Origin: Absidia repens
Lineage: Eukaryota > Mucoromycota > Mucoromycetes > Mucorales > Cunninghamellaceae
DNA: 64,000 bases
Direction: 5' to 3'
NCBI GenBank assembly: GCA_002105175.1
Contig: MCGE01000019.1
Coordinates: 496,001-560,000 of the forward strand
Each line of letters begins with the position of its first letter. Position 1 is the first letter of the stretch. Both the position numbers and the translations under genes were made by a program. This document shows, piece by piece, positions 22,977 to 35,489 of this stretch. Under the pieces are notes generated by a model. That model did no database searches and was not told the origin of the DNA. It saw only the letters and a program-made list of their open reading frames with translations.

Positions 22977-24368
22977 AGTATGAATGAAAAATAAAAAATA
23001 AAAAAGAGAGGAATAATGTGTGTGGAAGGAGACGGGGGAACGGTGGGAAAGAGAAAGAAAGAGAAAAAGAAAAAAGAATAAAAAACGGGTATTTGAAATA
23101 ACGAACGCACCCAACAAACAGCGATGGTGTGTACACGGGGTCAAAGGTGATACGGAAACTGCATGGTTTGATTTTCTTTACCAATCACATGCTAATGATG
23201 TCTTTATTTGTTTTCGAAAAACAAGGTTCGGGTCTGCTCTTATGACATAACTTTTTCCCCGTTTCCCTTTTTTTATTTCTTCCCTCACTAAAATGAAATA
23301 GAAATCATTTGACACACATAACATACATTTTTTGTATGGATGGGGGTGGGACTGCTATTGCTTTGTATTTATTTTGCCCAACAATGAAATAAAAGGGGTA
23401 GCGATGTTTTGATGGAGATTACCCCACACTCTACGTTTCAAATTCCGCCAGGGGTCTTTTTTTTTTCGCACTACTCTCGATTATTTTTTTTTTCATGTGA
23501 TTGTAATAATAAAACCTATGAATCTGCCATGTTTTAAAATGTGGGGAATCCCTTCTTCATCATATTGGGGACATTTACCCTTTAAAAGAAAACACACTAA
23601 AATGAAATGATGGCAACAAAAAAATTTTCATACAAAAAAAAAAAAAATAGATCTCTCGCTTTCACATTGTAGCGCTATATTGTACAGTACTATACTGTAC
23701 TGTACTGCACAGTGCAATAAAACTACTGAGAATGAAAGGATGTCCGTTCAAGGTGAAAGAATACACATCAAAATCAACAGGGGGTATTGCACTTTTCAAT
23801 TGACTTTTTGTATTGCCCAGTAATTCAATGCACCGATCGACTCGATACTTAACTCCAACCACGACTCTCCCGTTCTTCATCATCTAACTTGATACAGTTC
23901 ATTTTTTATATTTCTTCCGTCATTGTAAAAGAAGTAAGAAGATTCATACGGAAAAAAACAAAAAACAAAAAAACATCATTGCAGTCTACACACGAACTTG
24001 TTTTATCTAAATGTGGCTGGTTTCATTCGCAGACAGGATCAAGAGAGGGAACGTTACACATAATGATCATCACATGAACATTCTCCATTGTATTCGAATA
24101 TCTTGGACTTTGTGAAAAAAAAAACAAAAAAAAAACAACAACATCAAACATGATATGATAAACAATGAGATCAATGAGATGTATTTTATTCTGATAAACG
24201 AGCCATCATAGACAGCCGACCACAACAATCGAACAAATAAATAAACGAGGGAGAGAGGGAGGGGTGATGGATGAATGATATATAACTAAAAATTTGAAAA
24301 AAAAAGCAATGACTAAAAATAAAAACAAAAAAAAAAAGAATGTATCTATCTATCTAAAATCTATAATT
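22977..24368. other. Intergenic, with a 42-bp GTAC-rich imperfect palindrome
   Basis: This is the bHLH 5' region and the 3' flank of the Ras GEF gene. At 23678-23719 there is an imperfect palindrome starting TATTGTACAGTAC and ending GCACAGTGCAATA, similar to GTAC-repeat blocks at 10.39, 30.67 and 41.52 kb. Otherwise A/T-rich with no supported gene. Confidence 0.5.
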
Positions 24369-27300
24369 CTAAGAGTAACTGATCAGCGAAGAATCTCTTG
24401 GTTCCAATAGTAAGGAGCGTTCATACAGCGATTCGACATCACGATTGGTTTCTAAATGCGACTTGATAAAATCCTGAAGTTCCGGCACACCTTGGAAAGT
24501 ATAGGGAGGGCTTTGGAATTGTTTGATTTCCAGGATCACCTCCGCACATTTTTGGCGCTTGGCAAAATTGATCAGTGAAGGGTGCGATGCGGTAGTGGTC
24601 TTGAGATTGTCTGGGTTACCATCCTCGATAAACGTCAGGTCTTGCAAATAGATACCCAAAAATGGAATGCATGGTGGGTTGACTGAATGCACCATGTCAC
24701 GATAGGCTGTAAAATTGCGGTTGGCGCCCATCAATTTGCGGATCTGCGATAACACCTGGCCCGTTCGATTACCCAACAAATCCCATGTTTTCTTCAATCG
24801 TCCAATGGCACTGTTGTCAAATGCGGAAATAATTGCCATACACGTGTTGTAATTGTTCATATGGCGACATCTCTATATACACAAATAAAAAAAATAAAAT
24901 AAAAAAAATTGAGCATTCCACTAATGTACACACCAGGGTCCTTTTTTTTTTGGTTTAAATTAGCTTACCTCGGCTACTTGAGCCCAATACTTGATCATTA
25001 CCACCCGTTTCTTGGCTTCTTCATAGGAGAGAATGCTATCAGTCACCCACGACGTCAGACGATTGCAATAATCGATGGATTGAATCACGTTGACCGCCAC
25101 TGGTTTGACGGTATCGCGGGACCACGCCTTGTTCAGGCATTCAATCGGGCGGATGCCACTGTACAACTTGAAGTCAAGTACACTAAGCTGGCGGGCCATT
25201 TCCAATGGGTCGGTATCCAGTAGGCGAATGGCAAAGATGTTTTTCGGCATGATCGGTAACGGTCCACCTGTACTGACAGTCGGCACCAGCTTCTTTAATC
25301 CAGATTGATGTCGATCGGCTTCCTTGCGTTTACGAATCAGGCGGTTCAGTTGGTCGGCCGAAAACGACGAGGCATCACGGATCACTGTGTTCGTAAAGAA
25401 TTCCAATCGTCCCAGAATAAATTCATCTTCTTCATCATAATAGTTTTCCAACCAATTCTTCAGCACATTAAACACCCTAAATCAATAAAGAATGAAAAAA
25501 AAACAAACTAAATAAAACAATTTTTTCTTCTAAAGTATGTATGTGGGAAGAGAGCAACGAGGAACCTTACCGTAAACGCACCAACTTTTGCTTGGTTTCA
25601 GTCCAATATTCCAATTGTTCAGGTGTCAGCTCTTCCGGTGCCTGCATATTGTAGCGAGCTTGTAACAGGTTCATGAATTCTTCCGTCGTGCAGAACGATC
25701 GATACGTCAATAAAAAGGTAGCAATGTAACTTGTGTCTACAAAGAAAGTAAAAAAAAAAAAAAATGAGTAAAGAATGTCATGTCCTGCTTTTGTTATTTA
25801 AGGTGCTTACCAAAACTATCATGCATGGTCAAGCGCTCCACTAGAGCAGCCAAGGTTCCACCTTTCACATTATTGTCATTCCCAAATAAGAGTTCATCGG
25901 GTTGATAATCAGGGGCCAAAAACCAGTGCACAGAAGCCTTGTCATCCATCAAAGGTTTGGTACGTTTTCGGAGTGAGGCCAAAGTACCACGTCGTTCACC
26001 ACCCATCACAGAGACCGATCGATCATCATCATCAAAGTCGGAAAACTGACCATGAATAGGGGAGATATCACCATGGACTGAGATCAAGCCATCCATCATA
26101 GGATGCAAGGTAGGTGGAGGAGTTTTTGTTCGCATCATCACTGAAGTATTCGTAGAGGTAGGAGTAGCAGTAGCAGTAGCAGTCGTAGGCGTATCCTTTT
26201 TGTCTTGTCGAATCATCCATGCGCGGCGTTGTTGCACCATTTCACCCACATCCAGCAAAACGGCATCAATGGCTTGTTCCAATTCACCCAAGCAATGTGT
26301 TAGGGCATCAACGGCTACATCCCGCGCTTGTAGTGGATCCGTCACATGTTGCACCCTATGAAACAACCGCCCCATATCGCCATATAACCGTTGTTTGTCT
26401 TCCCGATACGCAGCCAACGAAGGTAATTCACTAGCCACATCCACAATCGCCGCTGGTACCGCATCCATGGCCTCCAGAATACATAGGAATTGACTGACAT
26501 GCCCCGATAAACTTTTGAATAGATGTACCACATTGGCCTTGGCCTTTTCTTCTTCCGCAGAGTCTTGATACAAAGGATGTGTTTGATGCCGTAACCGTTG
26601 TAACCCGCCACCTTCACCTTTACTTTCGGGGCTACCCAGCGTCAACAGGAAGGCCACCGATGTCGCCAAAGCCTCTGTTGAGCCATAGATTTGATTCCCA
26701 TGCGTCCGCAGACTGACCACCAGATCTTGATTCAAGGGGTATTTCGCAGAGGCCACCGCTGCGGTTGCCATTGTGTTCGATTTGGACATGATCCCCACAC
26801 CCGAGTCTGAGAATTTCATGCCGGTCGACGATGATGACTCTTTGTTGTTGTTGTTGTCGTTGTTGTTGTTTTCGGATACGACTAAGCAAGGATTCACCGC
26901 ACCCACTTCCACATGACATTGTTGACAACTGGTGACAAAGTTTCGCACAGCTGAGAGCACATCACCAGCATCACGACGTACCTTAGCCACAGCATTCCCA
27001 TCACCACCATGACTACCCATCGAGTCACCATCTTCCGAAGCCATTTTGCTGGACAACACCAATTTGGACAGCGACGCCATTACCGCGCGCCGAGGTTCCC
27101 TTAACGCCGGGACTTGATTCTGAGCACCATCCATCGCCCCGCTCGCATAAAGCATCACCCGGATCGATTCCACCACCACCGACGTCTGCGCCACCAGGTT
27201 GGTATGTTGCTGTGTAATGTTATTATCCAGTTGATGAATCGCTAACGCAATGTCGGAGGATAATTTGGACCATGTCATTGTATCATCTCCGTCATCTAGT

Positions 27301-28783
27301 GAGGTTGTTGTTACTGCTGTCATGGGTGTTGCTGGTAACTCCAAGGGTTCATCCTCTGATTCTTCGCTCTCTTGTTGTCTCGAGCGCTAATAGTAATAAT
27401 AATAATAAAAATAATAATAAAAGACAATTAAGAACAATTGCTCTTTGCCAACACAAAAAAAAAAAAAAAAAACCAAAAAAAAACCTCTTACCAGATGACC
27501 TGTGGTAGGATCAATTTCATCCTCATTCCATGTTGTTTCTTGTGTGATCAGGTTGCAAAAATAAGGTCGACCTTGTGGAGTTTCCCTTTGTACCCAAGAT
27601 GCCATCACCTATCATCATCAAAGAAGGAGGGATGTTAGATGATTGCCGCTTGACACTCTCTAATTTATTTATTTTATTTTTTTCGGCTTACATTGTCATT
27701 GGAAGCAGGAGGATCATCATCCAAGTGAGCTGGTTCAGCGGTGTGTCCGCCCATATGATCCGAATCCACGCTGAGTCGTTTTTTCAAAGAATGGGTGGTG
27801 ATAATTTTGCGTTCATTGAATCGATGTGAGATGGATCGACCTGTTGAGTAGCCGCTGATGCTGCTGCTGGTGCCAATGCCACGGCCGCCTAGACCATGAA
27901 TAACCTGATCTTCATCCTCATCGCCCAAAGCGTTAATATCGTCGTCGTCGTCCTCGTCCGAATCCAAAATCCCAGGGTGTTTGAAGCGCATGCCGCCCGT
28001 CAAATGATTATAGTAATAGATGGTTTTGCCATCGTCTGCCATCATCAATGTCCATCCGTCAGGTAGCGAGGCGTTCATCTGTCGATCGTCGTCATCGTCA
28101 TCGCCGTCGTGATCGTAGTCGTCTTCTTCGTGCTCGTTGAATTGCTGTTGCTGGTAACGATGAAAGGTGCTGGTAGAATCTATGTCCTCCTCATCAAAGT
28201 CTTGTTGTTGCTGGGGAGTTTGTGGATAGGCAAGGAACGAGAGGCGATGATCCATGTTTTTGGATGTTTTTTTCTTTTGTCGTCGTTGTGGTGATGGTTG
28301 GTATATCGAGTTATTGCTTGTTGAATGACTTCCACTGCTGTTGGTTTGACTACTACTACTGGCACTATATACTGTATTGTGTTGTTTCTGTTGCCGTGGA
28401 CGTCGTTGTTTTTGTTGCTGCTGCTGTTGTTGTTGTTGCTGTTGTGAGGCGGTTTCTTGTTCTTCACCCAATTGATCAGGTTCGGCATCATCGGTAATGA
28501 CTTGCACATAGTTACAAGGGAACCAACCTCGCATCCCATTACACCTTTTTATTTTGTTAAAAAAAGCAAAAAAAAAAAAAAAAAAAAAAATTGAAATGAA
28601 TATAAGACAACACTTTATAAGCAAGGACTCCACTTACCAGCCGTCCCACCAACCGGAGTCGAGTTGAGTCAAGACATCGATTTCATCGCCAGGTTGAAAA
28701 GAAAGAGATGCACGTTCGTTGGATTGGAAGGGGTATATTGCACGAACACGGCATATGATTTCGGGTAAAGGGGGATAGGCCAT
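24369..28783 (-). CDS. Cdc25-type Ras guanine nucleotide exchange factor (SH3-WW-WW-RasGEF_N-RasGEF)
   Basis: Activates Ras by GDP/GTP exchange, upstream of cAMP/PKA and MAPK signalling in fungi. Seven exons (28783-28638, 28544-27692, 27608-27492, 27386-25811, 25736-25571, 25476-24969, 24872-24369) join in phase to 1289 residues. Seen in order: SH3 at about 8-65 (RAIYPFQSNERASLSF, WWDGWCNGMRGWFPCNYV, split by the first intron); a poly-Gln tract; WW at about 209-240 (LPDGW, YYYNHLTG); WW at about 337-361 (SWVQRETPQGRPYFC, TTWNED), almost alone in its own exon; a long helical and Ser/Asp-rich middle; RasGEF_N from about 880 (SYIATFLLTYRSFCT); and catalytic RasGEF from about 1050 (DPLEMARQLSVLDFKLY, FLGIYLQDLTFIEDG). 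The tail is short. The start is the first Met before the SH3 domain. Confidence 0.95.
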
Positions 28784-30429
28784 TAAAAAGATAAAAGGAA
28801 TGAAGAAAAAAAAAAAAATAACGAAAAAAAAATAAAAAAAATAAAGCACTGAGATAAAATAATAAATGAGCCTTGTTTTCTTTTGTGTCACCTCGACCCT
28901 GTTTCCCAATTCCCTCACTAAGAAAGGCCGCCTTTTTATATAATAATAATCGGTGGTGAGTTTTTTTTTTCCATTGTCATACTCCAACACAGCAGAGTAG
29001 CTATTTCGGTCCCTCTTCACCGAAATCATACATATATTAGCCTATTTACCCTTCACCCATCCCATACAGAAAAAGCTGTTGATCAAAAAACAAAAAAAAA
29101 AAAAACTCAACTTTAATAGGTTTCAAAAACTTGACCATTAACATGATCATCCTGAGTTTTGACTTGAATTTTTCTGATTTTTGATTATTATTTTTTTCAG
29201 GTCGGGTTTTTTCTTTTTTATTATTATTGTTGATATGAATTTATTTGGGTAAAAAGGGAGAATAGTAATAAAAAAAGAACGACGGTTTCGGATTGAGTTT
29301 CAAAGGTGGCATGCATGTGTGAGCAGTAATACATAACAGTAAGGTACACGAGGAATATCAGTCGGAGGGGGGAATCCAGCCATTTTGCCACCGCCCTTCT
29401 AGGAGAGGAGGCGAAAAAAAAAAAAATCAGCTCACGATTATAACAAAAAAAGATCGGCATTCTTCTCTTGGTACACCAGCTTTCCCAAGATCTAAAAAGT
29501 CCTTCATTACGCCTCACTGTTTAACACACTAACATATCTGAAACCGTCGTCTCCCCCCCCCTTCCCCCACCTTCGGCTCTGAACCAAATCCATGTTTTGC
29601 TGTCTTTTTTTTTTTTTTTTTTTTCTGTCGATGATCTTTTACACGCAGTGTTTATGAATCCAGGACACCGCTTCAAACTCCGTCTGATATCTCCCAGCAG
29701 AAGTTTCATTGATAAGAGCTAATTAGTAGAAATTTCAAATAAATGGTAGAGATCAATACGGATAAGTGATGAACTTGACAACCAAATACATACAATAGAT
29801 GTATATATGTATATACCAATGATTTTATTTATTCATGGATTTCCATTTACTTCCTTCGAAGGCGATGGATGATAGCTGCCAATTTTTTCGAACCAAGCTT
29901 TTTAGAGTTCGCACGATTCCAGAAAAACCAAAAAAAAAAAAAAAAAAAAAAAAAAAGATCTACTGAAATGGGATGGATGTGATGAGATTGAGTTCCGCGG
30001 TGCGGCTTTTTGGTGGGGCGGCTCTCAACGTTTTCCCTCGGCAGGTGTTTTGTGCGAACGGGAAGGAAAATAATAAAATAAAAGCAGGTTGCGTATTGAT
30101 GCCCCCCGCTACTTTCGCCACTCTAGTGGGGCAAACCTCTCGCGGCTTGACTGACTTCAGGTTTTTTTTTTGACATATTTACATATACTATATATGAAAC
30201 GAAAAGAGTGAAATGATAATGATTTATAGATGCTACGAACGCTGGGTGACACGATTTTGATGGATTGATATGAATAGTAGGCTAGGCTAAGATTACCCTT
30301 GATATCATAATGAGTGGCATTGAACTACCAACCAGTCGCTATGGTTTAAGAGAGAGAGAGAGAGAGACAAGGGAGGGGGAGAAGTGGTCGTAATACAAGG
30401 AGAATATATATTTTTGCTGGTGGGCATGT
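28784..30429. other. Intergenic, homopolymer-rich, no supported gene
   Basis: Holds the Ras GEF 5' region (TAATAATAAT and A-rich), T and A runs of up to about 27 nt, and a GC-richer segment at about 29980-30160 with one 66-codon open frame (MDVMRLSSAVRLFGG start) that shows no family resemblance and was not called. Confidence 0.5.
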
Positions 30430-31320
30430 ACATTCACCACCCAGTCTTAGCTCATTAATATGATAGGGTTGAGTGCATTCTCACTATGGAATGGGTCAGA
30501 GGATGGTTATAAAAAGATATATTCCATTGGAGCAAATGGGAGACACTCAACTAAAGATGTGGGATTCATTGTAACAAGTAATCTAATGGAAGTGGCATAA
30601 GGAAAACTATGGGAAGATATGAAGAATTATCACCACTAATCTAAAGGGACGGTTGAAGAAAGGAATCTAATATACTGTACTGTACAAGGTATGACAAACA
30701 GTTAAATAAATATCTTTTTATTAGAGCATAGACTACTTTCGAAACTAATCTAAATAGGACGATGGTAAAAAGGGATCTGTTGTTATGCAAGTTACTGGGG
30801 AGACTAATGTGAGGTTTGAAGAATGGTCAACACTAAGAGCGACTGTAAAATTGGGGGCTAATATAATGTACAAGACATGAGAAGGACCAAAGGAACATAT
30901 GTTATTGAGGCACAACACCAATGAAACGCTATTCAAAATGGTTGACGGCAGTAAAAAAGGAATCTATGATGCACGACATGAGAGAGACTACTGAGAACGT
31001 TTTTTCATTAAACAAAAAAAAAAAAGACATGTTTTATTCATATAAAGAAACAAACTGTGGACGAACTAGCACTAAACTAAGCTAATGATGACTCCAGAGT
31101 CATCTAATGAGGGAGTTCTATAGCCTAGATCCAAAATGAAAGGGTTTCCCTATGCATCTTGTCATCCCTGAGCTGAAAACACTTCTAAACTAGTCCTGAT
31201 GCTAATATAATTCCATTAGAACCCTATGGGAGCCACAATTGTGAAAGAAAAAGAAAGAAAAGAAGCGAAAAAGAAAAAATTGATGGAGAAAATAAAATCA
31301 CATGTGCGGAATATGAAATC
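30430..31320 (+). repeat. Dispersed repeat family, copy B
   Basis: Same ordered blocks as the 48-kb repeat: GGATTCATTGTAACAAG near 30550, ATCTAATATACTGTACTGTAC near 30665, ACGACATGAGAGAGAC near 30974, TTTTATTCATATAAAG near 31030, and CCTAGATCCAAAATGAAAGG with TTTCCCTATGCATCTTGTC near 31125-31165. The end box is degenerate (CACATGTGCGGAATATGAA near 31301). Non-coding. Confidence 0.75.
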
Positions 31321-31385
31321 GTCTCTCGCTGCCAAGAGGATTCAAAACTTCGTCGGTGTTAAAAATTGGAAAGCATAAAGAAAAA

Positions 31386-32529
31386 TGTTGGGGCAAGCCA
31401 TCTTTACAATTGGTTTTGGATGTATCTTACCCAACTGGCGAAAGGTGATCATAATGGAAAAGGACAAGCTGCTTGGAGGTTCTTGAGTACTATGGAGGTA
31501 AGTTATGAAGAAGAGGATATGGTATGATAAATGAAGGAAAACTCACCAACTCTTTTTTGAATATATATCATAGGATATTCCGATAGCTCAACCCTGTCAG
31601 GTAACTAACTTGGCAACATCTTACCGTAGTACTGGAGATACTGTAACGCAGAGATCAGACAAGATCCTTGCAAGGTCAATGACGTATGGCATCGAAGCTG
31701 GAAAACACTACCGACGCAAACCAATCCTCCTGACATTCGTAGTGGCATCCACCAACAAGCAACTCCGACAACACCTTCGAAATTGCAATGCCAAACCGTA
31801 CCTCTTACAATTCAACAGTTATGCTTGGGCCGACAAATGCTTTTCATCGATTCTCAAAGTGTAAAGGGGGTCTTGAATCCACCTCTACTTCCAATTGTTG
31901 CTATATCATCATTCTTGACGAACCAGTGGCGCTCTTTACTTGATCACCCATACAAAGATGATGCCACCATTCAACAATTATACGACCTAGCCAAGCGAAT
32001 TTTGCGTTTTACAACAAATGATGGTCGACGACGAGATGGTGGAACTGCAGCAGGATCTAGTCACTTGTGGCCCATAGCCAAGTCTAACCCCGGGTTCACA
32101 TGCCCCTCCCCGTGAAAACCGGCACCGGCGACTTGCTCCCAATCATCGGCCCTTGCCAGTTTCTTGAACTTAGAAGCTTGATGATTTGCGCAGCAACAAT
32201 GTGGCAATCAAACAGCCTGTACAAGATCGGATGACTAATATGGTTGATTCATATCCGGAACACTATGCCTGACCTCGAATCCCCCGAACAATCACGTCCC
32301 AAGCGCACCAGCCATTGATCATGATCCGTCCTCAGTCCCCCAGCGCCCCGGAAACAGTGATTGGGATTACGTTCATAATCATCTACGCGATCAACGATGG
32401 AGCGGACTGGAACAACATCTGTATGGAAGGGAAAGAACGTGGTTATTTTGGAACATACAGCAATGCATCAATCACGAAGCACGAAGCACGAAATCGGCAT
32501 ATTACCGTTGGAAGCGACTCAACACATGA
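31386..32529 (+). pseudogene. Degenerate coding region of unknown family
   Basis: Coding-like frames follow one another with shifts. The first, GASHLYNWFWMYLTQLAK through FLSTME, ends at a GTAAGTTATG donor (31500) and rejoins after ATCATAG at 31575 as DIPIAQPCQVTNLATSY, running to a stop at 31862-31864. A second overlapping frame carries NPPLLPIVAISSFLTN and QLYDLAKRILRFTTNDG. A third, with no ATG, carries NSDWDYVHNHLRDQRW and RTWLFWNIQQCINHEA and stops at 32527-32529. Codon use is clearly less AT-rich than the flanks. Frame changes without splice signals indicate decay. It lies between two dispersed repeat copies. The family is not recognised; a decayed mobile-element gene or a host orphan gene are both possible. 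Confidence 0.5.
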
Positions 32530-32619
32530 TTTTTTATTGTATATACAATCCGCAATATCATTGGTTGTGGGTGTGGAACGATAGGATGGGTAATATCACT
32601 TTACATCTCTATGATTTTT

Positions 32620-32700
32620 ATTATAATCAAAATGAAAGGGTTTCCACATGCATCTTGTAATCCCTTTTCTAAAACCCTTCTAGACTAGTTCTAACAGAAA
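32620..32700 (+). repeat. Dispersed repeat family, short fragment (copy I)
   Basis: About 80 bp containing CAAAATGAAAGGGTTTCC, ACATGCATCTTGTAATCCC and CTAGACTAGTTCTAAC, matching only the core of the other copies. It directly follows the decayed coding region. Confidence 0.7.
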
Positions 32701-32833
32701 GCCGAGGCCACCAGGTCTACAATAGTTTAGTCTGTATTTTATGAATTATATAGATCCTTGTTTAGTCTTCTTCAATAAACTTTCTCTTTTTTTTTTTACC
32801 TCGTCTTATATTTATTTTTACTTTGTCTCCATC

Positions 32834-32863
<30 letters not shown>

Positions 32864-32880
<17 letters not shown>

Positions 32881-33061
32881 ACTGTATTATTATTTTTACA
32901 TATGGATTGTGATCATTTTGGCTAGTGTTACTTGTGTCATTTACGGGCTATTTGAAAATTGCAGAGACAACTGGCAAGAAGAAAAGTACGCCAAGAAGGA
33001 AACAGAAAAGGAAGTTGCCGCTGCTGTGGAAGATGACGAGCAGTTCTTAGGGGGTGAATAA
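32864..33061 (+). pseudogene. Orphan 3' coding segment with one membrane helix
   Basis: An open frame without ATG, emerging from a poly-T tract, encodes a hydrophobic helix (IWIVIILASVTCVIYGLF) followed by a charged tail (NWQEEKYAKKETEKEV, then AAAVEDDEQFLGGE) and a TAA stop at 33059-33061. It looks like the C terminus of a small single-pass membrane protein whose upstream exon is not visible. A dispersed repeat fragment lies where that exon would be. Alternatively, splicing at the TTGCAG acceptor near 32965 would keep only the charged tail. Whether it is transcribed is unknown. Confidence 0.3.
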
Positions 33062-33856
33062 CGAAGATATCATTCCATGGAATTGATGCTAAAAGTAATA
33101 CTTGAGGAATAATAGTAACAATTTTGGGTCATGTATGATTTTTTATTCAAAGAGAGACAAGGCTTGATACTGGTAATATATTTTTACGTTATGTCAACCG
33201 AGACCCCGACATCTCTCTTCCGTTTGCCATACCAAGGACGACCCGCCCACTCCCTCCTCTTCACTGTGGAATACTGGTAGTTTGCCACTCACTGTCTAAT
33301 TTACATACTTTTCAAGTTAGCCTTACGTTATGTTTACTATGCAATAAATTTTTTCGGACCTTCAATGAATGTCTTCTACAGTTTATATAGTATAGCATGC
33401 CATAGAAGTGTTTTTAGGTGATACAAGGATATCATTTTTTCAAATATAGCTTGCTATGCCATACCTGTCTATCACCACCTCTTGCTTTTTATAAAGTCCA
33501 GGAAACGAACCCGCCATCTTTCACCTCCTCTCCATCCTGGAAAACCCTCGCGCCTACTGTTTTACCTTATGACACCACAAAAGAAAATAAAGTCTACATC
33601 ATACCACACACAAGAAAGAAAGAAAAAAAGAGAGTAGTGTTGTTCGACGACTATTATATTGACTGAAATCACCCTCCCACTGCTGTCCAATTGCCACTCT
33701 ATTGATTAATATCATATAGCACAGACATCCACCACCAAAGGGTTGGAGTTTTGCTAAGACTTACACCCAATTCAACATGTATTTACACACCATACATGCT
33801 CAACTTTACTTTTTTCTACGCCAAGCTATTAGCCCAACGTCGAAAACGTGTATATG

Positions 33857-33890
<34 letters not shown>

Positions 33891-33949
33891 TGACCAACTG
33901 TGATACATAGACAATTTTCTGTGTTCGTATGAGAAAGAGGGAAGAGATA
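33062..33949. other. Intergenic, no supported gene
   Basis: AT-rich; includes an (AT)n run near 33859-33882 and short low-quality open frames. Nothing recognisable. Confidence 0.6.
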
Positions 33950-34660
33950 TATATTTTATTTGAGTATAAACTACATTCAAAACTGATCTAAGTAGGACGA
34001 TGGTAAAACAAAAACAAAAAACAAAAGGGGGGGATCTGTTGTATACAAGACATACGGAGGGAATACTATGTGAGACTTGAACAATGGTCAATAGTAAAAA
34101 CGACGGAAAATTGCGAGCTAAAGGATTGTGCAAGGCATGAGAACGACCAAAAGGATATATATATACTGTTGACGCAACAACAATGATGGCCAACACTAAT
34201 CAAAAAGGTGTGGACGATAATAAAAGAAAAAAAAGAAGAGGGATCTATTGCACAAGACATGAAAAAGACCATTGAGAACATGTTTCATTATATCAAGTAA
34301 ATTCCTCCCCCAACAGAAAGGACATTTTTTATTTGGATGTGGATACAAATCAAGACGAAGCTAAGAAGAAACTAACACTAAGCTAAGCTTATGATGACTT
34401 CAAAAAGCCAGCTAATGGTGGTTCTAAATCCTAGATTCAAAATGAAAGAGTTTCCCCATGCATGTTGTCATCGCTTAGCTGGAAACCCTTCTAAACTAGT
34501 CCTGACACTAATCTACGTCCAAGATAACCCCATAGAAGCCACCATTGTGAGGAATGAAGGAGAAAAAAAAAAAGGAAGAAGAAAAAAGAAAGTGCGAAAA
34601 ATTTTGAAATTGGGGTAGAACCAAAAAAAAAAATTCCACGTGGGCGGGATTTGAAATATA
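33950..34660 (+). repeat. Dispersed repeat family, copy C
   Basis: Blocks in the same order as the other copies: GGACGATGGTAAAA, GGGATCTRTTGTATACAAGAC, ATCTATTGCACAAGACATGA, TTTTTTATTTGGATG, then CCTAGATTCAAAATGAAAGA with GTTTCCCCATGCATGTTGTC and TTCTAAACTAGTCCTGACAC. Ends with the box CACGTGGGCGGGATTT at 34637-34652. Confidence 0.75.
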
Positions 34661-35489
34661 CCTTTAGGTCTCTGAAGGTGGGTTTGCCAACGTAGCTCCT
34701 GTTCCTTTGGCGCCACTATGTTAACTGTGGTTCAACTATGCTATTGACAAAGTAGTCAAAGCCAAAATATCATCCGTGAGAGACATACCCCCCCCCTTTT
34801 TTTTTTTTTTTTTTTTGCGACCATACCGGACGATCTATTTATCGAATAAGACTGGTTGTGATGTCAACAAGGAGCATGGATGTTTCATTGAAGACATGAC
34901 TGCTTGCCATTTGCTTCTTGCATGACCTTTTTTTTTTTATTATCCTCTCGCTGTATTTGGCAAATTCATCTTGGGGTAATTTTTTTTTTTTTTTTTTTTT
35001 GTTGTCCAACGCAAAGGGCCGTTCCGTTCCATGTGGTACACCATCTCATTTATTTTATCCGAGACATCCCATTTTTTTTTTTTCATTGATACCTTACAAA
35101 CTGTTTCATGTTTTCATTGATTTGCAATGGCGATGATAATTCTATCTATCCCTTGGCCTTCTTAGTCAAGACTAAGCTGCCCTTGACCCGCTGCCCAGCT
35201 TCATAAAATGGAATCCATCTAGAACTATCGTCATGCTAAAACAAAAAGAATCATCCAAAAACGGGACATGTGTGTGAAAATTAACAGACATGGCACCATT
35301 GTTTATATTTTTTTCTTAAAAAAAAAAAAAAAACTATTTTATTATTATATGGGAAAAAAAAAAGATACACACACACTTTTTTTTGGGGGGAAACACTAGA
35401 AACTAAAAAACACTAACTTTTTTTTTTGTTGTTGTGAGAGATGGGAATATATGGATTTGTATGTACAGAAAAAGAAAAGGGGCAAAAGA
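34661..35489. other. Intergenic, T-rich runs, no supported gene
   Basis: Contains several T runs of 18-22 nt and the 3' flank of the CBM21 gene. No gene seen. Confidence 0.6.

Noticed and set aside
29973..30173. 66-codon frame starting MDVMRLSSAVRLFGG
   Set aside because: Presequence-like start, but the frame runs into a T-run and no family resemblance or splice signal is present. Left uncalled.
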